Virus record (IMG/VR): IMGVR_UViG_3300023184_000062
Span: 1-64,000 of that record
Direction: 5' to 3' (one strand)
DNA length: 64,000 nt
Origin: a virus
Of this stretch, positions 15,958 to 24,024 are shown piece after piece (the first letter of the stretch is position 1; every line of letters begins with the position of its first letter). The notes under the pieces are model-generated. The model was not told the DNA's origin and did not search any database. It worked only from the letters and a program-made list of their open reading frames with translations. The position numbers and the translations under genes are program-made.

Positions 15958-16196
15958 TGGGTTATCGCAAATCAATGGACTACAATAGTGTTCATCATCA
16001 AATTTATATGGCTGGAGTGGATCTGAATGATGATTATTACCATGACGGTTTCACCCAATGGGAAATAAAAAAAGATTTACATCGTATCAAATGGTTGCTA
16101 GATGAAATAATGGCTGATGCTCCAACATTTGCAGGAGAAGAAGAATTCTTAGATGAACATTCTAAAGTAAAGATGTGGAGAACATTGAAAAAATGA
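15957..16196 (+). CDS. Small conserved phage protein
   Basis: 79 residues. It begins on the last A of the folE stop (TAATG), and its own stop overlaps the next start (ATGA). It is rich in Tyr/His/Asp near the N-terminus (VHHQIYMAG) with a helical C-terminal half. No function is recognised. Confidence 0.6.
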   Translation: MGYRKSMDYNSVHHQIYMAGVDLNDDYYHDGFTQWEIKKDLHRIKWLLDEIMADAPTFAGEEEFLDEHSKVKMWRTLKK

Positions 16197-16660
16197 TATT
16201 CAATAGAATTAAAGAATTAAAACTACAAGGCCTAAAGATAGGTATTGTATTCTCACAATTTGATATACTACATGCTGGTCATATCGCAATGCTTAGTGAA
16301 GCCAAGAATCATTGCGATTACCTCATTGCTGGATTACAGAATAACGCACAGTGGGATAGACCAGATAAGAATGCGCCCATTCAAAGTATTGTTGAACGCC
16401 AAATCAGTTTAAGTGCTGTGCGTTTTGTAGATGAGATAGTTGTTTACAATACTGAAAAAGATTTGGAAGATATCTTATTGACATTGCCCGTAGATGTGCG
16501 TATACTAGGGGTTGAGTACATGGAGAAAGACTTTACTGGACGTGCAATCTGTGAGAAGCGTAAGATTGAATTAGTATTCAACAGTCGTGACCACAGTTTC
16601 AGTAGCAGCAGTTTACGTAAACGTGTATCAGAAGCAGAACAAAATAAGGTAAAACAATGA
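16193..16660 (+). CDS. Cytidylyltransferase-like nucleotidyltransferase
   Basis: The 155-residue protein has the HxGH signature in DILHAGH near the N-terminus and the matching SSSSLRKRV near the C-terminus. These are the nucleotide-binding motifs of the cytidylyltransferase/TagD/RfaE-C group. It should join a phosphorylated compound to CMP or AMP. The start is the ATGA overlap with the upstream gene. It is paired with a kinase-nucleotidyltransferase fusion; together they may build an activated sugar or alcohol, or act in NAD-type metabolism. The substrate cannot be read. Confidence 0.78.
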   Translation: MIFNRIKELKLQGLKIGIVFSQFDILHAGHIAMLSEAKNHCDYLIAGLQNNAQWDRPDKNAPIQSIVERQISLSAVRFVDEIVVYNTEKDLEDILLTLPVDVRILGVEYMEKDFTGRAICEKRKIELVFNSRDHSFSSSSLRKRVSEAEQNKVKQ

Positions 16661-17514
16661 CAAAAAAAATTCTAATTATGGGCTTGCCAGGCGCAGGAAA
16701 AACATTCTTAGCTACGGCATTGAAGAAATACATTGAAGAACATTCAGGTATTCATCACTTTCCAATGGAACGATCAATCAACATTGAATATGTTCCGCAT
16801 GACTACAAATGTACTGTAGATTGGTTCAATGCTGATGAAATTCGCAAAAGATTTAATGATTGGGACTTCAGCCGTGAAGGTCGTATTCGTCAATCATTAC
16901 GTATGGCTGAGTTTGCATTGAAATGTACTAGCGACTTTGTTATCTGTGACTTTGTTGCACCATTAGTTGAGATGCGTAATAACTTCAAAGCTGATTGGAC
17001 TATCTGGGTTGATACCATTGACCAAGGTCGTTTTGATGATACAAATAAAGCATTTATTCCACCAGAAGTATATGATTTCCGTATCACAGAACAAAACGCT
17101 GACAAGTGGGCAGAGTTTATTGGGCAACATATACTAGACAATCGCCGTAGACCAGTCTTTGATTGGAAGAAAGAAACGGTACAGATGCTAGGTCGTTGGC
17201 AACCATGGCATGCCGGACATCGTGCATTGTTTGAACGATTGATAGCAAAGACTGGGCAAGTTGTTATTCAAGTACGTGATGTACAAGGATGGCAAGGAAG
17301 TAATCCTTTCGCTATTGAACAAGTTAAAGGATTTATTCGTAGAGATTTGGATCCAATCTTTCAAGGACAATATGAGATACAAGTTGTACCTAATATTGTT
17401 CATATTGGATGGGGACGTGGTGTGGGTTATACATCAGGTGAGGAAACATTTGATGAAAGTATCACCCAAATTAGTGCCACAAATATCCGAAAAGAAATGA
17501 ATTTAGGTAAATAG
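16657..17514 (+). CDS. Kinase-nucleotidyltransferase fusion
   Basis: Two domains are visible. The N-terminal part has a Walker A GLPGAGKT (residues 9-16), a WFNADEIRKRFNDWDFS segment and a VDT-x-x-GRFDDTN region, which together resemble APS kinases. The C-terminal part (from about 175) has LGRWQPWHAGH and SATNIRKEM, the HxGH and (S/T)xxR motifs of nicotinamide-mononucleotide/sulfate adenylyltransferase-like enzymes. The order kinase then transferase is the reverse of NadR. Possible roles are activated-sulfate synthesis, NAD salvage or sugar activation. It overlaps the upstream gene by four bases. Confidence 0.75.
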   Translation: MTKKILIMGLPGAGKTFLATALKKYIEEHSGIHHFPMERSINIEYVPHDYKCTVDWFNADEIRKRFNDWDFSREGRIRQSLRMAEFALKCTSDFVICDFVAPLVEMRNNFKADWTIWVDTIDQGRFDDTNKAFIPPEVYDFRITEQNADKWAEFIGQHILDNRRRPVFDWKKETVQMLGRWQPWHAGHRALFERLIAKTGQVVIQVRDVQGWQGSNPFAIEQVKGFIRRDLDPIFQGQYEIQVVPNIVHIGWGRGVGYTSGEETFDESITQISATNIRKEMNLGK

Positions 17515-17518
17515 ATAT

Positions 17519-17543
17519 AGCGGTCTTCGGTCATCATCCCGCT
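17519..17543 (+). terminator. Possible weak terminator hairpin
   Basis: AGCGG pairs with CCGCT over a 15-base loop, followed by TTTA. The stem is only five base pairs, so this is tentative; it separates the kinase gene from the queD promoter. Confidence 0.3.
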
Positions 17544-17571
17544 TTACAAATTCTGCTGCCTATGCTATAAT
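17543..17571 (+). promoter_or_regulatory. Sigma-70 promoter of queD-queE
   Basis: TTTACA, 17-base spacer, TATAAT, then an ATAGGAG SD and the ATG at 17588. Confidence 0.7.
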
Positions 17572-17587
17572 AACATAGGAGAACATC

Positions 17588-18067
17588 ATGGCAAAATATA
17601 TTTCAACAAAGACTTACAAACAAATAGGTCCAGTAGCTTATCGTCAATGGCGTGCCGATAGTCATTGCAATCTAATACATGGCTACGCACTTTCATTTCA
17701 TTTTGAATTTGAAGCTGATACATTAGACGCACGTAATTGGGTAACAGACTTCGGGGGTCTAAAGCCTCTAAAATCTGTATTAGAAGATTGGTTTGATCAT
17801 ACATTATTAGTCGCACAAGATGACCCAATGCGTGAACATTTACTTGAGTTAGGTAAACTGAAATTAGCAAAGATTACAGAAGTTGAAAAGACTGGCTGTG
17901 AGGGTATTAGTGATTTCTTATACGAATACATTAACACTATTCTATTGCCTAGCTTTGGTGCTAGTGAAGCAGAACGTGTTTGGTGTAGCAAAGTAGAAGT
18001 AAGAGAAACTGACGCTAACATGGCAATGCGTGTTGGACATAGAGAAGATAACGAATTTCAGGATTAA
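17588..18067 (+). CDS. queD: 6-carboxytetrahydropterin synthase-like (QueD)
   Basis: The 159-residue T-fold protein has HCNLIHGYAL (C27 as the catalytic Cys, H31 as a zinc ligand), DFGGLKPLK, WFDHTLLV and a terminal VEVRETDANMA strand, matching QueD/PTPS enzymes. It would convert dihydroneopterin triphosphate to CPH4, the second preQ0 step. Compared with canonical QueD, the HGH pair reads HGY and the upstream zinc His is not in its usual place. This suggests a divergent subfamily. The queE gene starts one base after its stop. Confidence 0.85.
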   Translation: MAKYISTKTYKQIGPVAYRQWRADSHCNLIHGYALSFHFEFEADTLDARNWVTDFGGLKPLKSVLEDWFDHTLLVAQDDPMREHLLELGKLKLAKITEVEKTGCEGISDFLYEYINTILLPSFGASEAERVWCSKVEVRETDANMAMRVGHREDNEFQD

Positions 18068-18068
18068 C

Positions 18069-18917
18069 ATGGCAAAATTAAAAATCGCAGAACTATTCTA
18101 TAGCATTCAGGGCGAAGGTCGATACATGGGCGTACCCTCAGTCTTTCTACGTACATTCGGATGTAACTTCAAATGTGCTGGCTTTGGTATGCCTAAAGGA
18201 GAACTAAGTCGTGAAGTAGAAGATATAGCTGCCCGTGTTCATTACTATACTGATTATAAACAACTACCATTAGTTAGCACAGGATGTGATAGCTATGCTA
18301 GTTGGGATCCTAGATTCAAAGACCTAAGTCCAATGCTTGAAACAGATAGTATTGTTGATAGCATTATGGATATGCTTCCATACAAGCGTTGGATGAGTGA
18401 ACATCTTGTTATCACAGGGGGTGAACCATTGCTAGGTTGGCAACGTAGTTATGTGGATTTACTTTCACATGAAAACATGCGTGGATTACAAGAATTAACT
18501 TTTGAAACTAACGGTACTCAATCATTACAACAAGACTTGAAAATCTATTTACACCAGTGGGCTATTAATCGTTCTAAGGGAGCAATTACATTTAGCGTTA
18601 GTCCTAAACTAAGTATCAGTGGTGAGAAGTGGGAAGAAGCAATAAGACCTGAAGTTGTATATGAATATACTCAAGTGGGTCATGTATATCTTAAGTTTGT
18701 TGTAGCAAATAAACAAGATGTAGAAGAAGCACAAGAAGCGGTTAATGAATACAGTAAGCGTGGCTTCAGAGGTCATGTATATTTGATGCCTTGTGGTGGA
18801 GTTGAAAGTTTATATAATATGAATGCTAGAACAGTTGCTAATGAAGCAATGCGTTTGGGCTGGCGTTATAGTGATAGATTACAAGTGCCATTGTTTAAGA
18901 ACGAGTGGGGAACTTAA
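18069..18917 (+). CDS. queE: 7-carboxy-7-deazaguanine synthase (QueE), radical SAM
   Basis: The protein starts FYSIQGEG-x-x-x-G as all QueE proteins do, then has FGCNFKC (C32, C36), GGEP (117-120, SAM binding) and a TFETNGT strand. It rearranges CPH4 to 7-carboxy-7-deazaguanine. The third cluster cysteine is not in the usual CxxxCxxC place; the nearest candidate is C73 in STGCDSYASW, giving C-x3-C-x36-C with an insertion. The start chosen is one base after queD; an upstream in-frame ATG lies inside queD. Confidence 0.9.
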   Translation: MAKLKIAELFYSIQGEGRYMGVPSVFLRTFGCNFKCAGFGMPKGELSREVEDIAARVHYYTDYKQLPLVSTGCDSYASWDPRFKDLSPMLETDSIVDSIMDMLPYKRWMSEHLVITGGEPLLGWQRSYVDLLSHENMRGLQELTFETNGTQSLQQDLKIYLHQWAINRSKGAITFSVSPKLSISGEKWEEAIRPEVVYEYTQVGHVYLKFVVANKQDVEEAQEAVNEYSKRGFRGHVYLMPCGGVESLYNMNARTVANEAMRLGWRYSDRLQVPLFKNEWGT

Positions 18918-19012
18918 TGGATTATTTTTGGGGATTCTTACTTGGATATATAGTAGGTGTATTATACATGTGCTATCGTTCCAATATAGATGCTAGAGTG
19001 GATAGAGAATAA
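18917..19012 (+). CDS. 31-residue single-membrane-span protein
   Basis: This very short gene encodes a hydrophobic helix (WGFLLGYIVGVLYMCY) followed by a charged tail. It starts on the last base of the queE stop and ends on the first base of the next ATG (TAATG at both ends), which supports translation by coupling. It is probably a membrane micro-protein. Function unknown. Confidence 0.55.
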   Translation: MDYFWGFLLGYIVGVLYMCYRSNIDARVDRE

Positions 19013-19257
19013 TGCCATCAAGTGATTGGCCTACACAATCAGCCGGTGATTATCATTTTAAAAAATGTATTATGGGTAGAAAATTAAAGTTTACCCTATT
19101 GCCTAGACGTTGCTATATAACAAAGCGTATAATATGGTTAGAGAGTGCATATTGTATTACCGCAGGATATCAAACAGGATTCGCAGATTGGTTGTTTGAA
19201 CATCGTTGGTATGATAAAGATGAATATTTAGTAGCAAGATTAAAGGATTTAATATGA
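19012..19257 (+). CDS. Small hypothetical phage protein
   Basis: 81 residues, basic, with an aromatic-rich core (ITKRIIWLESAYCITAG; FADWLFEHRWYD). It is coupled to the preceding micro-gene (TAATG) and overlaps the next gene by four bases. No family is recognised. Confidence 0.6.
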   Translation: MPSSDWPTQSAGDYHFKKCIMGRKLKFTLLPRRCYITKRIIWLESAYCITAGYQTGFADWLFEHRWYDKDEYLVARLKDLI

Positions 19258-19448
19258 GATTTGAAATGCGTTGGCTCATTACAGCAGGGTGGGATGGACC
19301 TGAAAAAATACTACAATATCGGTATGAAACAGAAATAACAGACTATTCTACACAGAACCCTAGAACAGGTGGGTTTCTTAAACGTGCAGGATTTACAGAA
19401 TGGTGTACTGTGCCTGAAGTAGATGAGGTATGGAATGCGGACATATAA
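19254..19448 (+). CDS. Small hypothetical phage protein
   Basis: 64 residues with several beta-type segments (MRWLITAG; LQYRYETEITDY). The start is an ATGA overlap with the previous gene. The 3' end overlaps the glycosyltransferase start. Function unknown. Confidence 0.5.
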   Translation: MRFEMRWLITAGWDGPEKILQYRYETEITDYSTQNPRTGGFLKRAGFTEWCTVPEVDEVWNADI

Positions 19449-20793
19449 TAAAAGAATAGGCTTTCTAATTGCCGATCAGCACTTTATCCCACATGGTGGA
19501 ATAGGACAATTTGCTAAAGGCTTTACTGAAATGTGTCAACGTATCAACTGGAAAGTTGATATCATACTAGACAAACAACCAACAAATGAGTTTAGCGACT
19601 ATGTAAAATCATTAGGTGCTAATATTGTCTACCCTGAAAATCCATTACGCTATTCATCACATACTGCTACGTTCGCATTTAGTGATAGTATTAACTTTGA
19701 AAAAATGGTTAACTTCAGAGAAAGTATACTACAGGCTTTTCAAACTAATATATATGATATGTTAATATGTAATACTCAGGAAGCAATGAGTGCTGCTTAT
19801 GCCATGGGCATTGGTAAGTATATCCCAGTAGTATTCTATACACATTCATACAGCATGGTCTTCCGTGATGAACAAGATTTCAGCGATGTATGCATAGATG
19901 AATATCACAACTATTTTAATAAGCATATGGAACTATCACATAGTTTTGTAGGCACACAAAGTCAAAAGAATGTTGATGAGATGACTAAGTATGGAGCAAA
20001 GAATGTTTCACTATTACGTATGCCATTAAGTGAACGTGGATTACTGGACCCTAGTATTGGTCCTCGTAGTGGTGTATTGTTTATTGGACGATGGGAAGAA
20101 CGTAAGAATCCAGCCGCCTATATTAAAGTAATGAAAGAAACAGGGTTGCCCTGTAAAGTAATGACTAATGGTAATGGTGCTAAGAAGTTTGAAAAAGCAT
20201 TTAGTGAAGCTGGTATCACAGATTATGAAATCAAAATTGCTATCGTTGGGCAAGAGAAAGTAGATTTCATTAAGAGTTGTAAAGTATTCTTTATGCCAGC
20301 ATTGGGTGAGAACTATCCATTTGCCTTTAGCGAATGTCTCGGACATATGCCATGTGTTGTATTGGATAATCAAGAATGGTCTGATAACTTTGATAGTAAG
20401 TATTTCTATAAAGAGAAACTAGCCAATGCTGGAAATCTAATTAAATTATTATACAATGTTGACAACTACTATGATACCGGCGCATTAGATTATATCAATC
20501 AATTAGACAATGATACTGCACAAGGTTGGATACAATTCTTAGATAACTTTGTAGCAAAGCGTAGCAATACTAATGCCGCAAAGATTAACAACTATGAAAC
20601 AGTATGTTATAGAGATTATATTAAAGAGTTAGATCGTGGGCATTTGGCTCGGGAAGATTTTGAAAGTGTATTGGCTAATCGTCATAAGTTTATCATTAAT
20701 ACATACACAGATGATAATAGCTATTTAAGTAAAGACCCGGTTTATAAACCAATTGAAGAGGAAACAGGTGAAAGTCTGTTTGAATTTGTATGA
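19435..20793 (+). CDS. GT4-like glycosyltransferase
   Basis: A GT-B enzyme: the N-terminal half starts IGFLIADQHFIPHGGIGQFAKG, the GG-loop of GT4 acceptor domains. The donor half starts VLFIGRWEERKNP and has MPALGENYPFAFSECL, the E-x7-E type donor motif. It probably uses a UDP-sugar, and the GalE-like epimerase gene starts at its 3' end (ATGA overlap). The C-terminus ESLFEFV resembles a clamp-binding peptide; the T4 alpha-glucosyltransferase is reported to bind gp45, so a DNA acceptor is worth considering. I chose the ATG with GAGG upstream; the in-frame ATG at 19423 is an alternative. Confidence 0.78.
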   Translation: MRTYNKRIGFLIADQHFIPHGGIGQFAKGFTEMCQRINWKVDIILDKQPTNEFSDYVKSLGANIVYPENPLRYSSHTATFAFSDSINFEKMVNFRESILQAFQTNIYDMLICNTQEAMSAAYAMGIGKYIPVVFYTHSYSMVFRDEQDFSDVCIDEYHNYFNKHMELSHSFVGTQSQKNVDEMTKYGAKNVSLLRMPLSERGLLDPSIGPRSGVLFIGRWEERKNPAAYIKVMKETGLPCKVMTNGNGAKKFEKAFSEAGITDYEIKIAIVGQEKVDFIKSCKVFFMPALGENYPFAFSECLGHMPCVVLDNQEWSDNFDSKYFYKEKLANAGNLIKLLYNVDNYYDTGALDYINQLDNDTAQGWIQFLDNFVAKRSNTNAAKINNYETVCYRDYIKELDRGHLAREDFESVLANRHKFIINTYTDDNSYLSKDPVYKPIEEETGESLFEFV

Positions 20794-21611
20794 AAAAAGT
20801 ATTAATAACAGGTAACAGTGGTTACATCGGTAGTCATCTTAGTAAGATGCTACGTACAGATTATGAGATATATGGATTGGATATTAATCCATCACAATAT
20901 CCTGTAACCGATCATTATCAACTTAATATCAACAAGTTGTTTAATATTGATATGGAATTTGATGCGGTAATTCATTTGGCAGCATTAGTTAATGTTAGTG
21001 AAAGTGAACGAATGCCCATTCAATATTATATCACCAACTTGAATGGCACAATGAATGTTATTAACAAGGTAAAGACAAAGAACTTTATCTTTGCTAGTAC
21101 AGGCGCGGCACAAGATTGTGAAAGTGCTTATGGCATCAGCAAAAGAGCAGCGGAAGATGTGGTACGTGAGTATTGTACTCAACATAGTCCCAAAGATTAC
21201 ACTATCTTTAGATTCTATAATGTAATCGGTAGTGATGGGTTTGCCCCAACTAACCCTGATGGACTAATGTATAACTTGATGAAAGCTAAAGAGACGGGTG
21301 AGTTTACTATTTTTGGTACAGACTATGGTTCGTATGACGGAACTTGTGTGCGTGATTATGTTCATGTTAATGAGATATGTGACGCATTACGTAGTGCTAT
21401 TGAGAAGCCAAGCAATCAAGTAGAATGCTTGGGCCATGGAGTTGGACATTCAGTTAGAGATATTGTTAATCTATATAAGAAGGTTAACAATGTTGAATTT
21501 CTAGTAAAACACGGTCCAAGAAGAAAGGGTGACTTAGCAGTATCTGTATTAGATAATGTGTCACCCTATATGAAAGAGTTATACTCTTTGGAAGAACTAC
21601 TTAAGGTCTAA
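20790..21611 (+). CDS. UDP-glucose 4-epimerase-like SDR enzyme (GalE-like)
   Basis: An extended short-chain dehydrogenase: GNSGYIG (residues 8-14) binds NAD, HLAALVNVSES and ASTGAAQ follow, the catalytic pair is Y114-x3-K118, and GTCVRDYVHV is the GalE-type signature. It should epimerise a nucleotide sugar, supplying the adjoining glycosyltransferase. At 273 residues it is shorter than E. coli GalE (338), with the C-terminal substrate part reduced. It ends convergently, overlapping the stop of the minus-strand ADP-ribosyltransferase-like gene by 15 bases. Confidence 0.88.
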   Translation: MKKVLITGNSGYIGSHLSKMLRTDYEIYGLDINPSQYPVTDHYQLNINKLFNIDMEFDAVIHLAALVNVSESERMPIQYYITNLNGTMNVINKVKTKNFIFASTGAAQDCESAYGISKRAAEDVVREYCTQHSPKDYTIFRFYNVIGSDGFAPTNPDGLMYNLMKAKETGEFTIFGTDYGSYDGTCVRDYVHVNEICDALRSAIEKPSNQVECLGHGVGHSVRDIVNLYKKVNNVEFLVKHGPRRKGDLAVSVLDNVSPYMKELYSLEELLKV

Positions 21612-21983
21612 AAACTTTATTTGGTTTGTTGAAAACACAACATACCAAACATCATCTCCCTCATCGTGTTCAGCAATGATACTATCATATCCGTCTGCTA
21701 TTAATTCTTCACGTAGTTCTAAATAATCTTCTTTCTCTAGTCCTACTAACTCATCCATTGTTGCTTCATATGTCTTGTTCATGGTCAATGACGCAGATAT
21801 GATATATTTTCCGTATAGTTTTGCTTCACGAATAGAAGTAGTAAAAAAATGTCCTAGTACAGCATTTGGATCTCCTGTACTAGTTCCTAGCGTAGCATTA
21901 TCAAATGACGAGAATTTATTGTTAGTACCGTGATAGGCAACAACACCCGAACTACTTTCAGCAATAAATTCTCTTGCTCTCAT
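21597..21983 (-). CDS. ADP-ribosyltransferase-like protein with capsid-targeting N-terminus
   Basis: The first ten residues, MRAREFIAES, closely resemble the capsid-targeting peptide of T4 internal proteins (EFIAE then A), which gp21 protease cuts after Glu. The body starts YHGTNNKFSSFD, has GHFFTTS-x-x-EAKLYG, a GYDSIIAEHD segment and ends VVFSTNQIKFL. This is the pattern of small ADP-ribosyltransferase domains found in phage polyvalent proteins. By analogy with T4 Alt it may be packaged in the head and injected to ADP-ribosylate host proteins. It is the last gene of a three-gene minus-strand operon. Activity is inferred. Confidence 0.72.
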   Translation of the reverse strand: MRAREFIAESSSGVVAYHGTNNKFSSFDNATLGTSTGDPNAVLGHFFTTSIREAKLYGKYIISASLTMNKTYEATMDELVGLEKEDYLELREELIADGYDSIIAEHDEGDDVWYVVFSTNQIKFLDLK

Positions 21984-21984
21984 T

Positions 21985-24024
21985 TTAGTGTCTTAACAAT
22001 AGTGTACTTAATACACCAGGATCGTTAGCACTAACATCACCTTCGCCCGGAGCAACAATAACATTGTACTTCATTCCAGCTGGGATTGAATTTCTCTTGG
22101 CCATGTACTCATCATAATTTAGTATAGAGTTAGAACTTAGTCCATACTCTTTAGCCAAACGCTGTTTCAATTCTTGTGTAGCTTGGTTATCACGGGTTAC
22201 CCAACGACCGCCCTTACCTTTTTCGTCTGCGCCCTCTTTATCTAAGTTACCCTTCTCATCCTTAGCTAACAAGTCCCAGAATAGTTTTTCAGGAACGATA
22301 CGACTATTCTTAGTTTTGTCTAAGTTTGGATCTTGTGCTTTAACTTGTTTCTCTTGCTCAGTGTTGGCACCTTCACTCCAATTGATAATGAAGTTGTCTG
22401 GCTTCTTAGCTAATGCTGCTCCGGCCATCTTAGTGTAAGCATAGAATCTAACATCAGGATGTTTTGCTGCCATCTTCAATGCCATGTCTAAGTATTCTGG
22501 ACTAAAGAAGTCGCCAGCATCATGCCAACGAACTGTTGTTTGCCAACCATTGGGGAATTTCTTATCACCCTTTGCTGCTGCACTTGCTTCTTTTGATATC
22601 TCACTGCTTAGTTGATTAAAGAAACCATCAGGGTCATTCAATAGATATGTAAGTATTCTTCCATCACTTTGCCATGCTGCCTTAAATTGTATCTTACCGC
22701 CCTTCATAGCGAAACAATCTACTTTACATGAGCCGGCGCCTGGACATGTGTTAACAACGATTAGATTATTAGTTTGTTCATCTAATGCGATTCCCACTAA
22801 TGCCGCGAACCCAACGTTGAAGAATTGTTCAAACTCTCCATTGCTATGCTTCATTTTTTCATTTTGCTTTAATAATGCTTTAGGACGAATTGCTAATGTT
22901 TTCTTAACCGCATCTTCATCATATGTTTTACCATCTGGACTTAAGTATGTAACTACGCTACTACGATGGATGTAGGGCATCTTGTATTTGTCACCTTTAG
23001 TCTTACCTGACACAAACTTTTCGTTACCCTTTTTATCTACTTTAACTTTTCCTGTTTTCTTGTCAATATTAGGTGTACCAACGATACGGTTCATGTAGTC
23101 TTGAAATTCTTGACCACCCAAATCACGGGTTTGTGCTGGTAGTTTAGTTGCTTCACCTAGACCAGATAGTTTACGAATTCTGTCTAAGTGTTCTTGACTC
23201 TCTGCCATGCCTTTCTTAGCAAAGCCGGAGTTTTGAAAACTGCCTTCGATATACCATTCCATGTCATCATCATTTACTTTACAATTTAATACTTGAACAC
23301 TATAACCTTGATCATCTAACCAGGCTTGTGCTTCTTGTATCATGTATTCTTTTGGCACTTCTGAATCAATTACGCCAATGTTTGCACCGCTGACGTCCAT
23401 ATCTTGCCACCAGCCATCACCTACTATGTCAGTCATTTCATCATCTGTGTACCAACGTCCTGATTCACCGCCGCCCGATCCCTGAGCAAATTCGTTTAAC
23501 GAGCCTTCCGCCACACCTTCTTTTAGACTTGTTATATAATTCACAGCAGGTTTTAATCCTGCAAATTCTTCTACAAAAGCACGACCAGGGCCATGTCCAT
23601 ACGCAATATATAGGCCTTCGGCAGTGTCAGGCTGATTCTTTATCACATACCCAATCATTTCTTTGCCACGATATATATGCCATTCTTTTTCATGACCGTC
23701 ATCATGAACTTTGCTCACATTAACATCGGGCGTTACAGAGCCTTCCGCCATACCTTCTGTTGCTGACTTTTTTAACGCATCAGCAGTTGGTGCACCTTTA
23801 CTTCCCGGTGTACGCATATGCTCACCACTACCATGCTTGATACGCTCACGTTTGGCGTGAATGTTAGCCCATAATCCGGGCTTGCCTTCTTCAACTTCTT
23901 CATCACCCTCATCAGGCATGTCACCAGCTTTAGCAACGAATTGCTGAGGTGTCATAATCTTGATACCACTTGGGGCACCTGGCATACTTGGCTCTGCGCC
24001 CTCGTGTAATTCTTTAAAGTTCAT
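21985..24024 (-). CDS. Multi-module injected-type protein with Gp88-like domain
   Basis: The 679-residue protein starts MNFKELHEGAE, again like a cleavable capsid-targeting peptide (L-H-E then G). Repeated sites MAEGS (92-96), VAEGS (171-175) and MAES (273-276) separate short modules. The C-terminal about 380 residues match the mycobacteriophage gene-88 family: CPGAGSCKVDCFAMKGG (C427, C433, C437), RWHDAGDFFSPEYL (H501, D502) and RFYAYTK. The molecular function of that family is not known to me. The start was chosen by an AGGAA SD; an upstream ATG at 24054 is possible. The gene overlaps the upstream minus-strand gene slightly. Confidence 0.75.
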   Translation of the reverse strand: MNFKELHEGAEPSMPGAPSGIKIMTPQQFVAKAGDMPDEGDEEVEEGKPGLWANIHAKRERIKHGSGEHMRTPGSKGAPTADALKKSATEGMAEGSVTPDVNVSKVHDDGHEKEWHIYRGKEMIGYVIKNQPDTAEGLYIAYGHGPGRAFVEEFAGLKPAVNYITSLKEGVAEGSLNEFAQGSGGGESGRWYTDDEMTDIVGDGWWQDMDVSGANIGVIDSEVPKEYMIQEAQAWLDDQGYSVQVLNCKVNDDDMEWYIEGSFQNSGFAKKGMAESQEHLDRIRKLSGLGEATKLPAQTRDLGGQEFQDYMNRIVGTPNIDKKTGKVKVDKKGNEKFVSGKTKGDKYKMPYIHRSSVVTYLSPDGKTYDEDAVKKTLAIRPKALLKQNEKMKHSNGEFEQFFNVGFAALVGIALDEQTNNLIVVNTCPGAGSCKVDCFAMKGGKIQFKAAWQSDGRILTYLLNDPDGFFNQLSSEISKEASAAAKGDKKFPNGWQTTVRWHDAGDFFSPEYLDMALKMAAKHPDVRFYAYTKMAGAALAKKPDNFIINWSEGANTEQEKQVKAQDPNLDKTKNSRIVPEKLFWDLLAKDEKGNLDKEGADEKGKGGRWVTRDNQATQELKQRLAKEYGLSSNSILNYDEYMAKRNSIPAGMKYNVIVAPGEGDVSANDPGVLSTLLLRH

